Assembly: GCA_023400985.1 (NCBI GenBank)
Contig: JAEXEN010000016.1
Coordinates: 1 to 64,000, forward strand
DNA: 64,000 nucleotides
Origin: Bacillota bacterium
Lineage (GTDB): Bacteria; Bacillota; Clostridia; Christensenellales; CAG-138
Direction of reading: 5' to 3'
A program made the translations under genes and the position numbers. The notes beneath the pieces were generated by a model, which did not search any database, was not told where the DNA came from, and was given only the letters and a program-made list of their open reading frames with translations. Positions 34,276 to 43,201 of this stretch are shown in pieces; the stretch's first letter is position 1, and the number at the start of each line of letters is the position of its first letter.

Positions 34276-34901
34276 TGTTTTTTCGAGCCTCCTTCGAGTT
34301 CCTCCACAAAGTCAAGCCTGCGGAACGCTTTCATATGTTCCGCAGAAATGATATGCTCCACGGCGGTGACCGCCTTGTCGAGCACGTCGTTCACTACAAT
34401 ATAATCGTACTTTTCGGCCTGCTTGAGCTCGAAAAGCGCCTCGCCGAAACGGCGCTCCACGGCATCGCTATCCTCCGTGCCGCGGCCGATGAGACGCGAT
34501 TTGAGCGCGCTCATGGATGGCGGAGCCAAAAATATCGCGATGGCGAACGGACAGGCCTTTTTGACCTGATTCGCGCCGTGCACGTCGATCTCCAAAATGA
34601 TGTCGTTGCCGGCGGCGAGTTCCTCCTCCACATAGGCACGGGGCGTGCCGTAATAGTTGGAGCCGTATACGCTCGTATATTCCAAAAACTCATCGTTCAC
34701 GATCATGCGCTTGAATTCTTCCTCGGACTTGAAGAAGTAGCTCAAGCCGTCGATCTCGCAAGGCCGTTTTAAGCGCGTGGTAGCCGAAACGGAAAGCTTC
34801 AATTGCGGGTTACGCTCCATGAGAGCCCTGCATACCACGCCTTTTCCCACGCCCGACGGCCCCGAAAGCACGATCAGCAAGCCCTTTTTGGTCTTTTGCA
34901 T
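34272..34901 (-). CDS. gmk: Guanylate kinase
   Basis: This 209-residue kinase has the P-loop SGPSGVGKGVV at about 12-22, followed by SATTRLKRPCEIDGLSYFF, YTSVYGSNYYGTP and EIDVHGANQVKK. These are the GMP-binding and catalytic segments of guanylate kinase. It converts GMP to GDP. The ATG follows GGAGG by 7 bases. A 300-bp element separates it from remA upstream. Confidence 0.97.
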   Translation of the reverse strand: MQKTKKGLLIVLSGPSGVGKGVVCRALMERNPQLKLSVSATTRLKRPCEIDGLSYFFKSEEEFKRMIVNDEFLEYTSVYGSNYYGTPRAYVEEELAAGNDIILEIDVHGANQVKKACPFAIAIFLAPPSMSALKSRLIGRGTEDSDAVERRFGEALFELKQAEKYDYIVVNDVLDKAVTAVEHIISAEHMKAFRRLDFVEELEGGSKKQ

Positions 34902-34917
34902 AGTTCCTCCGCAGATA

Positions 34918-35217
34918 TTGTTCCACCAACTAAATCATGAATTTAGATTGGCAAGGATATTTGGCGTCAGGGCCCTAACGTCCGGCGAAGCCGGAGCCTT
35001 TCAGGCCAAGGTCTACGGCCTTGCGGGCGGGAGACGCCTACGCGTCCGGCATAGCCGGAGCCCTCTGGATCAATGCCTGCGGCCTTGCGCGGGCACTTGG
35101 CTTTCGGTCTTCGCAAGGAAAAAAGCGCAGGTATACCGGCATGTATTCCGAGCATTTTTGACGCGGACTGGCGGCAATAGACCGCCAAGATATTTCAGGA
35201 TTTAGTTGGGGGAACAA
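34918..35217. repeat. 300-bp non-coding element with terminal inverted repeats at the gmk/remA junction
   Basis: The 24-base ends (34918-34941 and 35194-35217) are inverted copies with two mismatches, beginning TTGTTCC and containing CCAACTAAATC. Inside are two REP-like units (34980-35028 and 35043-35094), each made of TCCGGC/GCCGGA and AAGGCC/GGCCTT hairpins. The element begins between the gmk ribosome binding site and the remA stop and has no coding potential I can support. It looks like a MITE-like insertion or a structured intercistronic RNA. Confidence 0.65.
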
Positions 35218-35219
35218 TC

Positions 35220-35468
35220 CTATTCTTCATCGCTCAATATCCTGCCTGCCACGGTTTCGGGCTGAAGCGCCGAAAGCACCACGTGCGTACTGTCCATGAT
35301 GATGACCGCGCGCGTGCGCCTGCCGTGCGAGGCATCGATGAGTCTGCCTCGCTCGCGTGCATCCTGCACGATGCGCTTAGAGGGAGCGCTGTCCGGTGTT
35401 ACGATGGATACGATCCGGGCCGTAGAAACGATGTTCCCGAAACCTACGTTTACAAGCTTTGCCGACAT
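35220..35468 (-). CDS. remA: RemA-family (DUF370) DNA-binding regulator
   Basis: This 82-residue protein begins SAKLVNVGFGNIV and continues with RIVSIVTPDSAPSKRIVQDARERGRLIDASHGRRTRAVIIMDS, the highly conserved RemA pattern. RemA activates biofilm matrix genes in Bacillus; other family members are nucleoid-like regulators. The ATG follows AGGA. It lies between yicC (24 bases upstream) and the 300-bp element before gmk, matching the Bacillus yloC-remA-gmk order. Confidence 0.95.
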   Translation of the reverse strand: MSAKLVNVGFGNIVSTARIVSIVTPDSAPSKRIVQDARERGRLIDASHGRRTRAVIIMDSTHVVLSALQPETVAGRILSDEE

Positions 35469-35492
35469 TCTATTTTCCTACACTTACCGTAC

Positions 35493-36374
35493 TTACTCGA
35501 TATTTTGTATCTGCTCTCGGATCTTTTCGATCTCCGCCTTGCCCGATATCACGAGCTTTACGATCTCGGCGTCGTTGGCCTTGGAGCCAATGGTATTGAA
35601 CTCGCGGTTCAATTCCTGCACGATGAAATCGAGCTTTCTTCCTGCGGGTTCGCTGGAGTTGAGAAGGAGATCCGCCTGCACAAGATGGCTTTTAAGGCGT
35701 ACAAGCTCCTCGTCGATGCTCGCCCTGTCGGCAAACAACGCGACCTCGGTAGCGAGCCGCGCGCGGTCCACCTCCGCGTTTCCGTTCAAAAGCGTTTCGA
35801 TGCGCTCCGTCAGCTTTACGCGGTATTCCTCCACCACGCCGGGCGCTCTGAGCGCTATTTTATCGCCGATCTCACCGATCGACTTCGCGCGGGCGCACAG
35901 GTCGTTCGCAAGCCTTTCGCCTTCGAGCGCGCGCATCGACTTCAATTCCTCAATGGCCTTGCCGACGGCTTTTTGCGCCACGGAGCAGACGGCTTCCCGG
36001 TCCTCCTCGGCCTCGATGATATCCGTAACATCGGGGAGGCTGAGCGCACGGGCCAGTTGGACGTCGTCCCTCAACCCGTAAATTTCCGCCGCCTCGCGGG
36101 CCGCGCGGAGGTATTCGCCCAAAAGTGCAGTATCAACCTCGACTTTTCTTGCGTCGCTCCTGATGTTTCGATAGTTGACATAGACCTCGATATGACCGCG
36201 GGAAAACTCGGCGGTAAGCGCCTTTCTCAAGGCATCCTCCGCGAAGCCGATGTGGCGCGGCATGCGGAAATTAAGGTCGAGATACCGGTGGTTAACGCTT
36301 TTGAGCTCCACCGTGAACTCGCGCCCGTCCTCCGTGACGCTCGCGCGCCCAAAGCCCGTCATGCTGCTGACCAT
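35493..36374 (-). CDS. yicC: YicC-family protein (endoribonuclease)
   Basis: This 293-residue protein begins MVSSMTGFGRASV and contains ELKSVNHRYLDLNFRMPR at about 27-44. It ends with the conserved KLDFIVQELNREFNTIGSKANDAEI segment. YicC homologues have been reported to act as endoribonucleases affecting small RNAs and sporulation. GGGAGG lies 8 bases before the ATG. It opens the remA-gmk-rpoZ-coaBC run; AIR synthase-like and ligA genes lie upstream on the same strand after a 76-base gap. Confidence 0.95.
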   Translation of the reverse strand: MVSSMTGFGRASVTEDGREFTVELKSVNHRYLDLNFRMPRHIGFAEDALRKALTAEFSRGHIEVYVNYRNIRSDARKVEVDTALLGEYLRAAREAAEIYGLRDDVQLARALSLPDVTDIIEAEEDREAVCSVAQKAVGKAIEELKSMRALEGERLANDLCARAKSIGEIGDKIALRAPGVVEEYRVKLTERIETLLNGNAEVDRARLATEVALFADRASIDEELVRLKSHLVQADLLLNSSEPAGRKLDFIVQELNREFNTIGSKANDAEIVKLVISGKAEIEKIREQIQNIE

Positions 36375-36450
36375 ATCGCTGCCTCCCTCGGTACAAATGG
36401 CCCTAATAGACCATTTTGACTTTTAATTATAGCATGAAGCGCCGTATGAA

Positions 36451-37416
36451 TCAAAACAATTTATAAAGCTCGTCCGCCTCTGGCGGCGCGATAAGCGTTT
36501 TGTCGGTAAACCTTGCGTCGCTGCCTCCCGCGCGGCCTATGACCGCCGCGTCGACGCCCGCCTCGCGAAGCTTTTTCACAAGCCCCTCCCCGTCCGGAAC
36601 GGCGATGAGCATGCAGCCGCTCGAAATCAGGCGAAGCGGATCGATGGACAATGCCTTGCACAGCTTTTGCGTAACGGGATGCACGGGGACCTTTTCCTTT
36701 TCGATCGCAACGCCGCGGCCGGCGGCAAACGCCATCTCCCACACGGCGCCCAAAACGCCGCCCTCGGTGACGTCGTGCATGGCCGTCGCACCGAAAGCCG
36801 CTGCTACAAGCCCTTCCTTCACCACGCTCACCGAATCGATAAAGCCGCGCGCTTCCCTAAGCTCCGCCTCCGTTACGCCCGTAACGCGGCGCGCATGCTC
36901 CGACGCGATGATGGACGCGCCTTCAAGCCCCGCATGCTTGGTAAGGACGATGCTGTCGCCCTCCTGCATACCGCCCGGAGTCAAAACGCCGCGCTCGCCG
37001 GCTTTCGCTAAAACCGTGGCGCAGGTGATGATGCGCGTGACCGAATCGGTAACTTCCGTATGCCCGCCCAATATCTCCACGTTTTCGCGCGCTGCCGTTT
37101 CCGCCAGCTCGGTCATTACCATATCGAGCTCCGCCTCCGTAGCGGAAGGCGGAGCGAGGAGCGTAATAAGAAGCCCTATGGGCTCCGCGCCGGCCGCCGC
37201 CGCGTCGTTACAGCTTACATGCACCGTGAGCCGCCCGAGATTTTTATTTGCCGAGGTGATGGGATCGGTCGACAGCACAGCGAGCCTGCCGCCCATATCC
37301 ACGGCCGCACAGTCCACGCCAACGCTCGGCGCGCATACGACCTCAGAACGCACATGCTTCAATTTGTTTAAAACAAGTTGATTCAACGTAACGTTATCGA
37401 GCTTCCCAAGCCTCAT
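36451..37416 (-). CDS. AIR synthase-family protein (HypE/ThiL-like)
   Basis: This 321-residue two-domain protein resembles PurM, HypE and ThiL. The N-terminal half has VGVDCAAVDMGGRLAVLSTDPIT at about 32-54 and EILGGHTEVTD at about 113-123. The C-terminal half has AMHDVTEGGVLGAVWEMA at about 213-230 and LISSGCMLIAVPDG. ATP-binding residues (D, GGHTE) are visible. No hydrogenase or thiamine genes are adjacent, so the reaction is unclear. Its ATG overlaps ligA by 4 bases, so it is translated with ligA. Confidence 0.88.
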   Translation of the reverse strand: MRLGKLDNVTLNQLVLNKLKHVRSEVVCAPSVGVDCAAVDMGGRLAVLSTDPITSANKNLGRLTVHVSCNDAAAAGAEPIGLLITLLAPPSATEAELDMVMTELAETAARENVEILGGHTEVTDSVTRIITCATVLAKAGERGVLTPGGMQEGDSIVLTKHAGLEGASIIASEHARRVTGVTEAELREARGFIDSVSVVKEGLVAAAFGATAMHDVTEGGVLGAVWEMAFAAGRGVAIEKEKVPVHPVTQKLCKALSIDPLRLISSGCMLIAVPDGEGLVKKLREAGVDAAVIGRAGGSDARFTDKTLIAPPEADELYKLF

Positions 37417-39404
37417 TGCGCGTCTCCGATCATATCGAAAAATTCGTCTTCATCAAGCACCGTGATATTAAGCTCCCGCGCCTTGCTCAGCTTGCTGCCC
37501 GCGCCGGGACCCGCCACCACGAAATCGGTGTTTTTGCTCACGCTCGATGCGGCCTTGCCGCCTAAGCTTTCTATAAGCGCTTCGATTTTATTCCTGTCCA
37601 TGCGCTCCATGCCGCCCGTGACCACGAGCGTTTTCCCCGCGATGGGACTCCCCGCGTTCGCTTTACCTTCCTCCGGCCTTGGCTTTACGCCGTGCGCGAG
37701 GAGGCGGTCGATCTGGTTTGCGATGGAGGGATCGCCGAAAAACTCCAATATGCTTTCGGCCACGACGGCGCCTATGTCTCGCACCTCGAGGAGTTGCTCG
37801 CGTGAGGCCAAACGCACGGCGTCAAGCGTATGGAAGGTGCGCGCAAGGTCGCGAGCGGTCTTTTCGCCGACGTTCGGTATACCCAAGGCGAACAAAAATG
37901 CACCCAGAGAACAGTCCTTGCTGCGCTCGATGGCGGCTTTGAGGTTTTTCGCCTTCTTTTGCTGAAAGCCCTCGAGCGCCAAAAAGTCGTTTTCCGTCAG
38001 GTCATAAAGGTCGGGGATGCTGTTTAGGTTCAAACGCTCCACAAAAAGATCGGCGGTCTTTTCGCTGAAGGTCTCTATATCCATGGCGTTGCGCGAAGCG
38101 TACTGCGTGAGCCTGCCCGATATCTGAGGGCGGCAGGAAAGCGAGTTGGTGCAGTAAATATGCACGCCGCGCTGCTCCACATGCGCGCCGCACGCCGGGC
38201 ATACCGCGGGCATTTCGATTTCCTCTTCGGGTACGTCGCCCTCGACCGCGCCTAAAATTTCCGGTATCACGTCGTTGCTGCGCCGGAGAAACACCGTGGA
38301 GCCTACCCCCACGCGCTTTCTTTTGATATCGTCGAAGTTGTTGAGCGTGGCGTGGCGTATGGTCGCGCCCGCAAGCTCCACGGGGTCGAAACTCGCGCGA
38401 GGCGTAAGCTTGCCCGTGCGCCCCACCTCCCATGTAACCTCCCGCACCACGGTTGTGGTCTCCTCGGCAGCGAATTTATAGGCGATGGCCCATCGTGGGA
38501 AACGGTCGGTCGCGCCGAGCGCCTCGCGGGTCCTCAGATCGCCGATCTTCACGACCATGCCGTCTATAAGGAAGTCGAGCGTTTCGCGCTTTTCCTCCGC
38601 TTCCGCAATGCCCTTTAAAAGCTCCCGTACATTTTCGCAGCGCCTTACGCCGTCGCTCACCGGAAAGCCGTTTTCCCGCAGGAAATCGAGCATTTCAAAG
38701 TGATCGCCGAGCGTTTTCCCCTCGATGTAGCCCACGTCGTAGCTGAAAAAGTCGAGACGCCTTTTCTTCGTTACTTGCGGGTCGAGGTTCCTTAAGGCGC
38801 CTGCGGCGGCGTTGCGCGCGTTTTTTAACGGCTCCTGTGAAGTTTTGTTGAGCTCGTCGAGTACGCTTAAACGCATATAGCACTCCCCCCGCACCTCCAT
38901 ACGCCCTTTGAAGGGGGTGGAAAGCGGAATGGAGCGTATGGTCCTGACCTGCGGCGAAATTTCCTCGCCCACCTCGCCGTTGCCGCGCGTAGCCCCGTTG
39001 ACGAGCGCGCCGTTCTCATAGGTGAGATTGACGGTAAGCCCGTCGAATTTATATTCGAGCGCAAAGGAAAGCGGCGGCAATGCTTCGCCCGTTTTCTCCA
39101 TATGCTCCGCGCGGAGTTTTTCGGCGCGGTTCGCCCAATCCGTTAAATCTCCGGCCGTACGCACCTTGTCAAAGCTCAGAAGCTTCTTTAGATGCCTGTG
39201 CGGCTGAAACGCGGCAAGCGGCGCTCCGCCGATGCGAAGCGTAGGCGAATCGGGCAATACCGTTCCCGTTTCCGCCTCCAGTTTTAAAAGCTCATCGAAG
39301 AGCTTATCATAATCGGCATCGCTCACCTTGGGCGCATCGAGCACATAATAGGCGTTGGCGTATTCATTTAGGAGCTTCACAAGCTCTTGCATGCGGTCCG
39401 GCAT
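37413..39404 (-). CDS. ligA: NAD-dependent DNA ligase
   Basis: This 663-residue enzyme has the usual order: Ia domain, adenylation domain with catalytic Lys in EYKFDGL at about 116-122, OB fold, zinc finger (CPACGAHVEQRGVHIYC), helix-hairpin-helix repeats (VGEKTARDLARTF, VRDIGAVVAESI) and a C-terminal BRCT domain (about 585-663, GKTLVVTGGME). It seals nicks in replication and repair. GGAGG lies 7 bases before the ATG. It sits downstream of pcrA, as in Bacillus, but a 437-bp element lies between them. Confidence 0.97.
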   Translation of the reverse strand: MPDRMQELVKLLNEYANAYYVLDAPKVSDADYDKLFDELLKLEAETGTVLPDSPTLRIGGAPLAAFQPHRHLKKLLSFDKVRTAGDLTDWANRAEKLRAEHMEKTGEALPPLSFALEYKFDGLTVNLTYENGALVNGATRGNGEVGEEISPQVRTIRSIPLSTPFKGRMEVRGECYMRLSVLDELNKTSQEPLKNARNAAAGALRNLDPQVTKKRRLDFFSYDVGYIEGKTLGDHFEMLDFLRENGFPVSDGVRRCENVRELLKGIAEAEEKRETLDFLIDGMVVKIGDLRTREALGATDRFPRWAIAYKFAAEETTTVVREVTWEVGRTGKLTPRASFDPVELAGATIRHATLNNFDDIKRKRVGVGSTVFLRRSNDVIPEILGAVEGDVPEEEIEMPAVCPACGAHVEQRGVHIYCTNSLSCRPQISGRLTQYASRNAMDIETFSEKTADLFVERLNLNSIPDLYDLTENDFLALEGFQQKKAKNLKAAIERSKDCSLGAFLFALGIPNVGEKTARDLARTFHTLDAVRLASREQLLEVRDIGAVVAESILEFFGDPSIANQIDRLLAHGVKPRPEEGKANAGSPIAGKTLVVTGGMERMDRNKIEALIESLGGKAASSVSKNTDFVVAGPGAGSKLSKARELNITVLDEDEFFDMIGDAQ

Positions 39405-39417
39405 AGGGCGCCTCCTT

Positions 39418-39854
39418 TAAGGTAAGGGGAGTCGAACCCCTGCGCCTAAAAACTGCCAGTTCGGCGCACGTCTTTGTCATCGTCAGTCGCCGTAGAACCA
39501 CACGCGAGGCCACAGACCTCGGCTCCGGCTTCGCCGGACGTTACGGCTCCCTCCTCTTTCGCAACCTGCATCCAAACTGGCAGTTTTTAGGTCGGAGAGT
39601 TTAGAGGTCGGAAAGCATGTCAGCGTTTCGGCACTGGGCGCAGGCGTAGCGTCCGGCGAAGACTGAGCCCTTCACGTCCGGCAGAGCCGGAGCCCTTACG
39701 GGCCAAGGCCTATGGCCTTGCGTGGGCCGAGGCCTGCGGCCTCGCGTGCGGTGCCTCCCCCCATTCGGGGTGCACAGCGGCGAAGTACCGGCAACACAGC
39801 GATGGCGTGCTTTACGGCCCTCCAAACCGCAGAGGTTCGGCTCCCTTTACCTTA
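39418..39854. repeat. 437-bp non-coding element with terminal inverted repeats at the pcrA/ligA junction
   Basis: The 27-base ends (39418-39444 and 39828-39854) are inverted copies with three mismatches, starting TAAGGTAA. Next to the left end lies a second, perfect 17-bp inverted pair (39445-39461 with 39575-39591; AAAACTGCCAG core). REP-like units lie at about 39521-39540 (inverted) and 39651-39750. The right end coincides with the pcrA stop codon, and the left end stops two bases short of the ligA ribosome binding site. I find no coding potential. Confidence 0.65.
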
Positions 39855-42068
39855 TTGTTGGGGCTCAATGGGAGCGTAGGCCGCAGCGAATTTCTTCACG
39901 CCTACGGTGTCGAAATCGATGGTGATGATGGTGGCGCTACCCGTGCCCGCCACCTCGAGCACGGTGCCGAGGCCAAACTGCGCGTGCTTCACGCGCTCGA
40001 AAGACTTAAAGCTGCGATCCGGCGTCTTTGGTTTGACCGTAGGCGCGGCGCTTGCGTGCGGGTCGAAGCCGAAATAGGCGTTGGCGCGCGCGGCGTAGCT
40101 GCCCGCCTTGGATTGCACCACCGTGTAACCCTCGTCGCGCACGCGGTCGGTCTTTTCCTGCTGCAAAAGCCCTTCCGGAATCTCCTCGATGAAGCGCGAG
40201 CGCCGGTTTAAAGAATAGTCGCCGAAAAGCTGGCGCTGCTTCGCATGGAGCAGGTAAAGCTTTTCCCGCGCGCGGGTGATGCCCACATAGCAAAGCCGCC
40301 TCTCCTCCTCCATAGCGGATTCGGAAAGGTTGTTGCGCGCGCGCGAGGTGGGGAATATGTTTTCCTCCATACCCGCTAAAAACACCACAGGGAATTCGAG
40401 GCCCTTGGCGCTGTGGAGCGTCATGAGCGCCACGGTGCGGCTTTCACCGTCCATGGCGTCGATATCGGCAACGAGCGCCACGTTTTCCAAGAACGCCGCA
40501 AGAGCGCTTTCCTCCTCGGGAAGATCGCGTTCGATCTCCTTTATGTTGCCCACAAGTTCGCGTATGTTTTCCATGCGTGATTCGACATCGTTCTTTTTAT
40601 CGTCGGAAACGAGGTATTGCTCATATTCGAGCGTACCGATAAGCCATGTAACGAATTCCGAAAGCGGCATGAGCATCTGCTGCGCCACAAAGTCCGTAAT
40701 GCTGTCGGCAAATGGCTTCAGCTTCGCCGCCGCACGGGGACTTAAACCTTCCCCGCTCATGGCGGTAAGGAGCATGGAGGTATCCTTTTCCTGCGCTGTG
40801 CGCGCAAGCTCCTGCACGGTGGTATCGCCGATGCCGCGGCGCGGCACGTTGATGATGCGGCTTAGCGCAACGTCGTCGCTCGGATTGTAGATGAGCCTCA
40901 GATACGCCATGATATCCTTGATTTCCTTGCGCTCGTAAAAACGCTGGCCTCCGTACACGCGGTACGGGATACCGTAGTTCGATAGCGTGCCCTCAATGAC
41001 GCGGCTCTGCGCGTTCATGCGGTAGAGTATGCCGAAATCCGAATAGCTTCTGCCCTCGCGCACGCCGTCGAGTATCTTTTGGCAGATGAAGCGGGCCTCG
41101 TCGCGCTCGTCGGCGGCGGTGTAAAGCTCCGCCTTCTCGCCGCCCTGATTCTCGGTCCAAAGCGTTTTGCGTTTGCGCCCAACGTTGTTTTCGATAACGG
41201 CGTTGGCCGCATCGAGGATGTTACTCGTCGAGCGGTAATTCTGTTCGAGGCGGATCGTGCGCGTACCCTCGAAATCCTTTTCAAAATCGAGGATGTTGCG
41301 TATGTCCGCGCCGCGCCAGCCGTAGATGCTCTGGTCGTCGTCGCCCACCACGCAGATGTTTTTGTGCTCGCGGCAAAGAAGCGCGATAAGCTTGTACTGC
41401 GCGAGGTTGGTATCCTGATACTCGTCCACCAGCACGTATTGAAAGCGTTCACGGTATTTCTTCAAAACATCGGGGCAGGCTTCAAACAGGCGTATGGTTA
41501 GGAGAAGGAGATCGTCAAAATCGAGCGCGTTCGCGTCTTTGAGCTTTTTTGTGTAAAGCTTAAAAACCTTGACGACCGCTTTGTCGATATGGGAGTTTTC
41601 AAGAAGGTGGGTCTCCGGGTCGAGCGACTTGTTTTTCGCGTCGCCGATGCGCTCCTTCACCTCGCGCTTGGGCATGTCCTTATCGCTGATGCCGAGCTGC
41701 TTAAGGCACTCCCCGATGATGCTCATCTGGTCGGAATCGTCGTAGATGACGAAGTTTTTCTCGTAGCCGATGCGGTCCGCCTCACGCCTTAAGATGCGCA
41801 CACAGCAGGAGTGGAACGTGGTGACCCACATATCGCTCGCGCCGTAACTTACAAGCGCTTCCACGCGCTCGCGCATTTCGCTCGCGGCCTTGTTGGTGAA
41901 GGTGAGCGCAAGTATGTTCCACGGCTTCACGCCGTGCTCGATAAGGTTGGCGATGCGGTAGGTCAGCACCCTCGTTTTGCCGCTGCCCGCGCCCGCGAGC
42001 ACGAGAAGCGGGCCAGAAAGGCACTCGACGGCCTCGCGCTGCCGTTCGTTTAAAACGCTTAGATCCAT
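39852..42068 (-). CDS. pcrA: ATP-dependent DNA helicase PcrA (UvrD/Rep family)
   Basis: This superfamily 1A helicase of about 738 residues has Walker A AGAGSGKTRVL near residue 30, FTNKAASEMRERV, VDEYQDTN, GDDDQSIYGWRGA, LEQNYRS and LMTLHSAKGLEFPVVF, followed by VGITRARE. The C-terminal tail is the PcrA-type extension. It unwinds DNA in repair and removes RecA filaments. I chose the ATG at 42068 because GGGGA lies 6 bases upstream; the earlier TTG overlaps that site. It is the first gene of the minus-strand run toward coaBC. Confidence 0.97.
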   Translation of the reverse strand: MDLSVLNERQREAVECLSGPLLVLAGAGSGKTRVLTYRIANLIEHGVKPWNILALTFTNKAASEMRERVEALVSYGASDMWVTTFHSCCVRILRREADRIGYEKNFVIYDDSDQMSIIGECLKQLGISDKDMPKREVKERIGDAKNKSLDPETHLLENSHIDKAVVKVFKLYTKKLKDANALDFDDLLLLTIRLFEACPDVLKKYRERFQYVLVDEYQDTNLAQYKLIALLCREHKNICVVGDDDQSIYGWRGADIRNILDFEKDFEGTRTIRLEQNYRSTSNILDAANAVIENNVGRKRKTLWTENQGGEKAELYTAADERDEARFICQKILDGVREGRSYSDFGILYRMNAQSRVIEGTLSNYGIPYRVYGGQRFYERKEIKDIMAYLRLIYNPSDDVALSRIINVPRRGIGDTTVQELARTAQEKDTSMLLTAMSGEGLSPRAAAKLKPFADSITDFVAQQMLMPLSEFVTWLIGTLEYEQYLVSDDKKNDVESRMENIRELVGNIKEIERDLPEEESALAAFLENVALVADIDAMDGESRTVALMTLHSAKGLEFPVVFLAGMEENIFPTSRARNNLSESAMEEERRLCYVGITRAREKLYLLHAKQRQLFGDYSLNRRSRFIEEIPEGLLQQEKTDRVRDEGYTVVQSKAGSYAARANAYFGFDPHASAAPTVKPKTPDRSFKSFERVKHAQFGLGTVLEVAGTGSATIITIDFDTVGVKKFAAAYAPIEPQQ

Positions 42069-42118
42069 TCCGTTCCCCAAAAATCATAATTTTTGCGGCG
42101 GTTCCCCGCGCGGTTCTT

Positions 42119-42273
42119 ATTATACCATGAAGCGAAGCGAATATGGTATAATCCACGCACGTGCACTCGCCGTCAGGCGAAAATTGCACGCGTATAAAAT
42201 AAGCAGTATAATGACCGCCTGCGGTCATTATACCATGAAGCGAAGCGAATATGGTATAATCCGCGCACGTGCA
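42119..42273. repeat. Two 47-bp direct repeats around a palindrome, with outward -10-like boxes
   Basis: The units 42119-42165 and 42227-42273 differ at one base. Each is itself an inverted repeat (ATTATACCAT and ATGGTATAAT around GAAGCGAAGCGAAT). Between them lies TATAATGACCGC/GCGGTCATTATA (42207-42232). Each arm presents TGGTATAAT, an extended -10 box, in each direction, so the cluster could drive pcrA on the left and the Fic gene on the right. The 250-base gap has no other gene. Confidence 0.65.
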
Positions 42274-42336
42274 ATTTACTTTCAAGACAACTATCACGAT
42301 ATAATAATATAGATAGAAACGGAGGGAGGTACGGAC

Positions 42337-43089
42337 ATGTACGAGCAGGAAATCGACTCGCTTCATCAGGAACTGAACGCGCTGCCCCCGCTTACAAAGG
42401 GGTCCGAGGAGCACCTTAAATCGGACTTTGCCATATCCTTCGCCTATAACTCCAACGCCATCGAGGGCAGCAACCTCACAGAACACGAAACCTATCTCAT
42501 CTTAAACGACGGCATGAGCATTGCGGATAAGCCCCTGAAATACCAAATGGATGCGTTCGGCCACAAAAACGCGTTCGACTTTGCTTTTGAGCGCGCAGCG
42601 CAGGGCGCGGCGCTCGATGAAACGCTCATCAAGGATATACATGCCCGCATTTTGCGCTCTCTGCCGGACGCGGCAGGCGTATATAGGGACATTCCGTGCC
42701 GCATCGCGGGCTCCGACGCGGCCTTTTCCCCGCCGGCGGAGATCCTCTCTGAAATGCGGCATCTGATCAACGAGTATGAGGGAGCCATGCAGCGCTACCA
42801 TATCTCGCGGCGCATAGCGGTTTTCCATCTCCGTTTTGTGACCGTTCACCCCTTCGTCGACGGCAACGGGCGCACGGGAAGGCTTCTTATGAATTTCGAT
42901 CTTTTGAAGCACGGCTTCCCGCCCATCGACATCAAGCTCCGTGACCGCGCGCGCTATTACGATTGCATCCGCGCCTACGACCGCGACGGCGACGACCTGA
43001 GCCTGACCCGCCTCGTGCAGGAATATTTGAAGGACGCGCTTCTGGAGCGCGTGGCGCTTACAAAAACCGCGGCGCTCATGCACCGATAA
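42337..43089 (+). CDS. Fic-family protein
   Basis: This 250-residue protein has the Fic core motif HPFVDGNGRTGRL at about 170-182, with catalytic His and the nucleotide-binding GNGR. It also has an N-terminal inhibitory helix motif SNAIEGS (about residues 35-41) of the S/TxxxE(G/N) type, so it should be an autoinhibited class II Fic enzyme. It would transfer AMP (or another nucleotide) to a target protein. No separate antitoxin gene is adjacent, consistent with inhibition in cis. GGGAGGT precedes the ATG. Confidence 0.93.
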   Translation: MYEQEIDSLHQELNALPPLTKGSEEHLKSDFAISFAYNSNAIEGSNLTEHETYLILNDGMSIADKPLKYQMDAFGHKNAFDFAFERAAQGAALDETLIKDIHARILRSLPDAAGVYRDIPCRIAGSDAAFSPPAEILSEMRHLINEYEGAMQRYHISRRIAVFHLRFVTVHPFVDGNGRTGRLLMNFDLLKHGFPPIDIKLRDRARYYDCIRAYDRDGDDLSLTRLVQEYLKDALLERVALTKTAALMHR

Positions 43090-43103
43090 AACTTTTACTT
43101 AAG

Positions 43104-43152
43104 CTATAGCGATGCGCCCCGGGTTGTACCCGGGGCGCATCGCTATAGTTAT
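43104..43152 (+). terminator. Strong terminator after the Fic gene
   Basis: Perfect 20-bp arms (43104-43123 and 43129-43148), beginning CTATAGCGATGCG, enclose a TTGTA loop and are followed by TTATTTTTTG. Confidence 0.88.
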
Positions 43153-43201
43153 TTTTTGCGCTTCTGCAAAGACTAAGTTTATTAACATCAAGGAGGACCT
43201 C

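Noticed and set aside
39418..39854. A tmRNA or tRNA fragment, because the minus strand near 39444-39418 reads like a T-arm (GGGGTTCGACTCCCC) and the ends pair like an acceptor stem.
   Set aside because: There is no CCA end, no tmRNA 5' consensus, no tag ending in ALAA, and the pairing is explained by the inverted repeat.
41782..42486. Minus-strand frame of 234 codons across the start of pcrA and the repeat cluster.
   Set aside because: It repeats the same short peptide because it reads through the 47-bp repeats, and it overlaps pcrA and the Fic gene.
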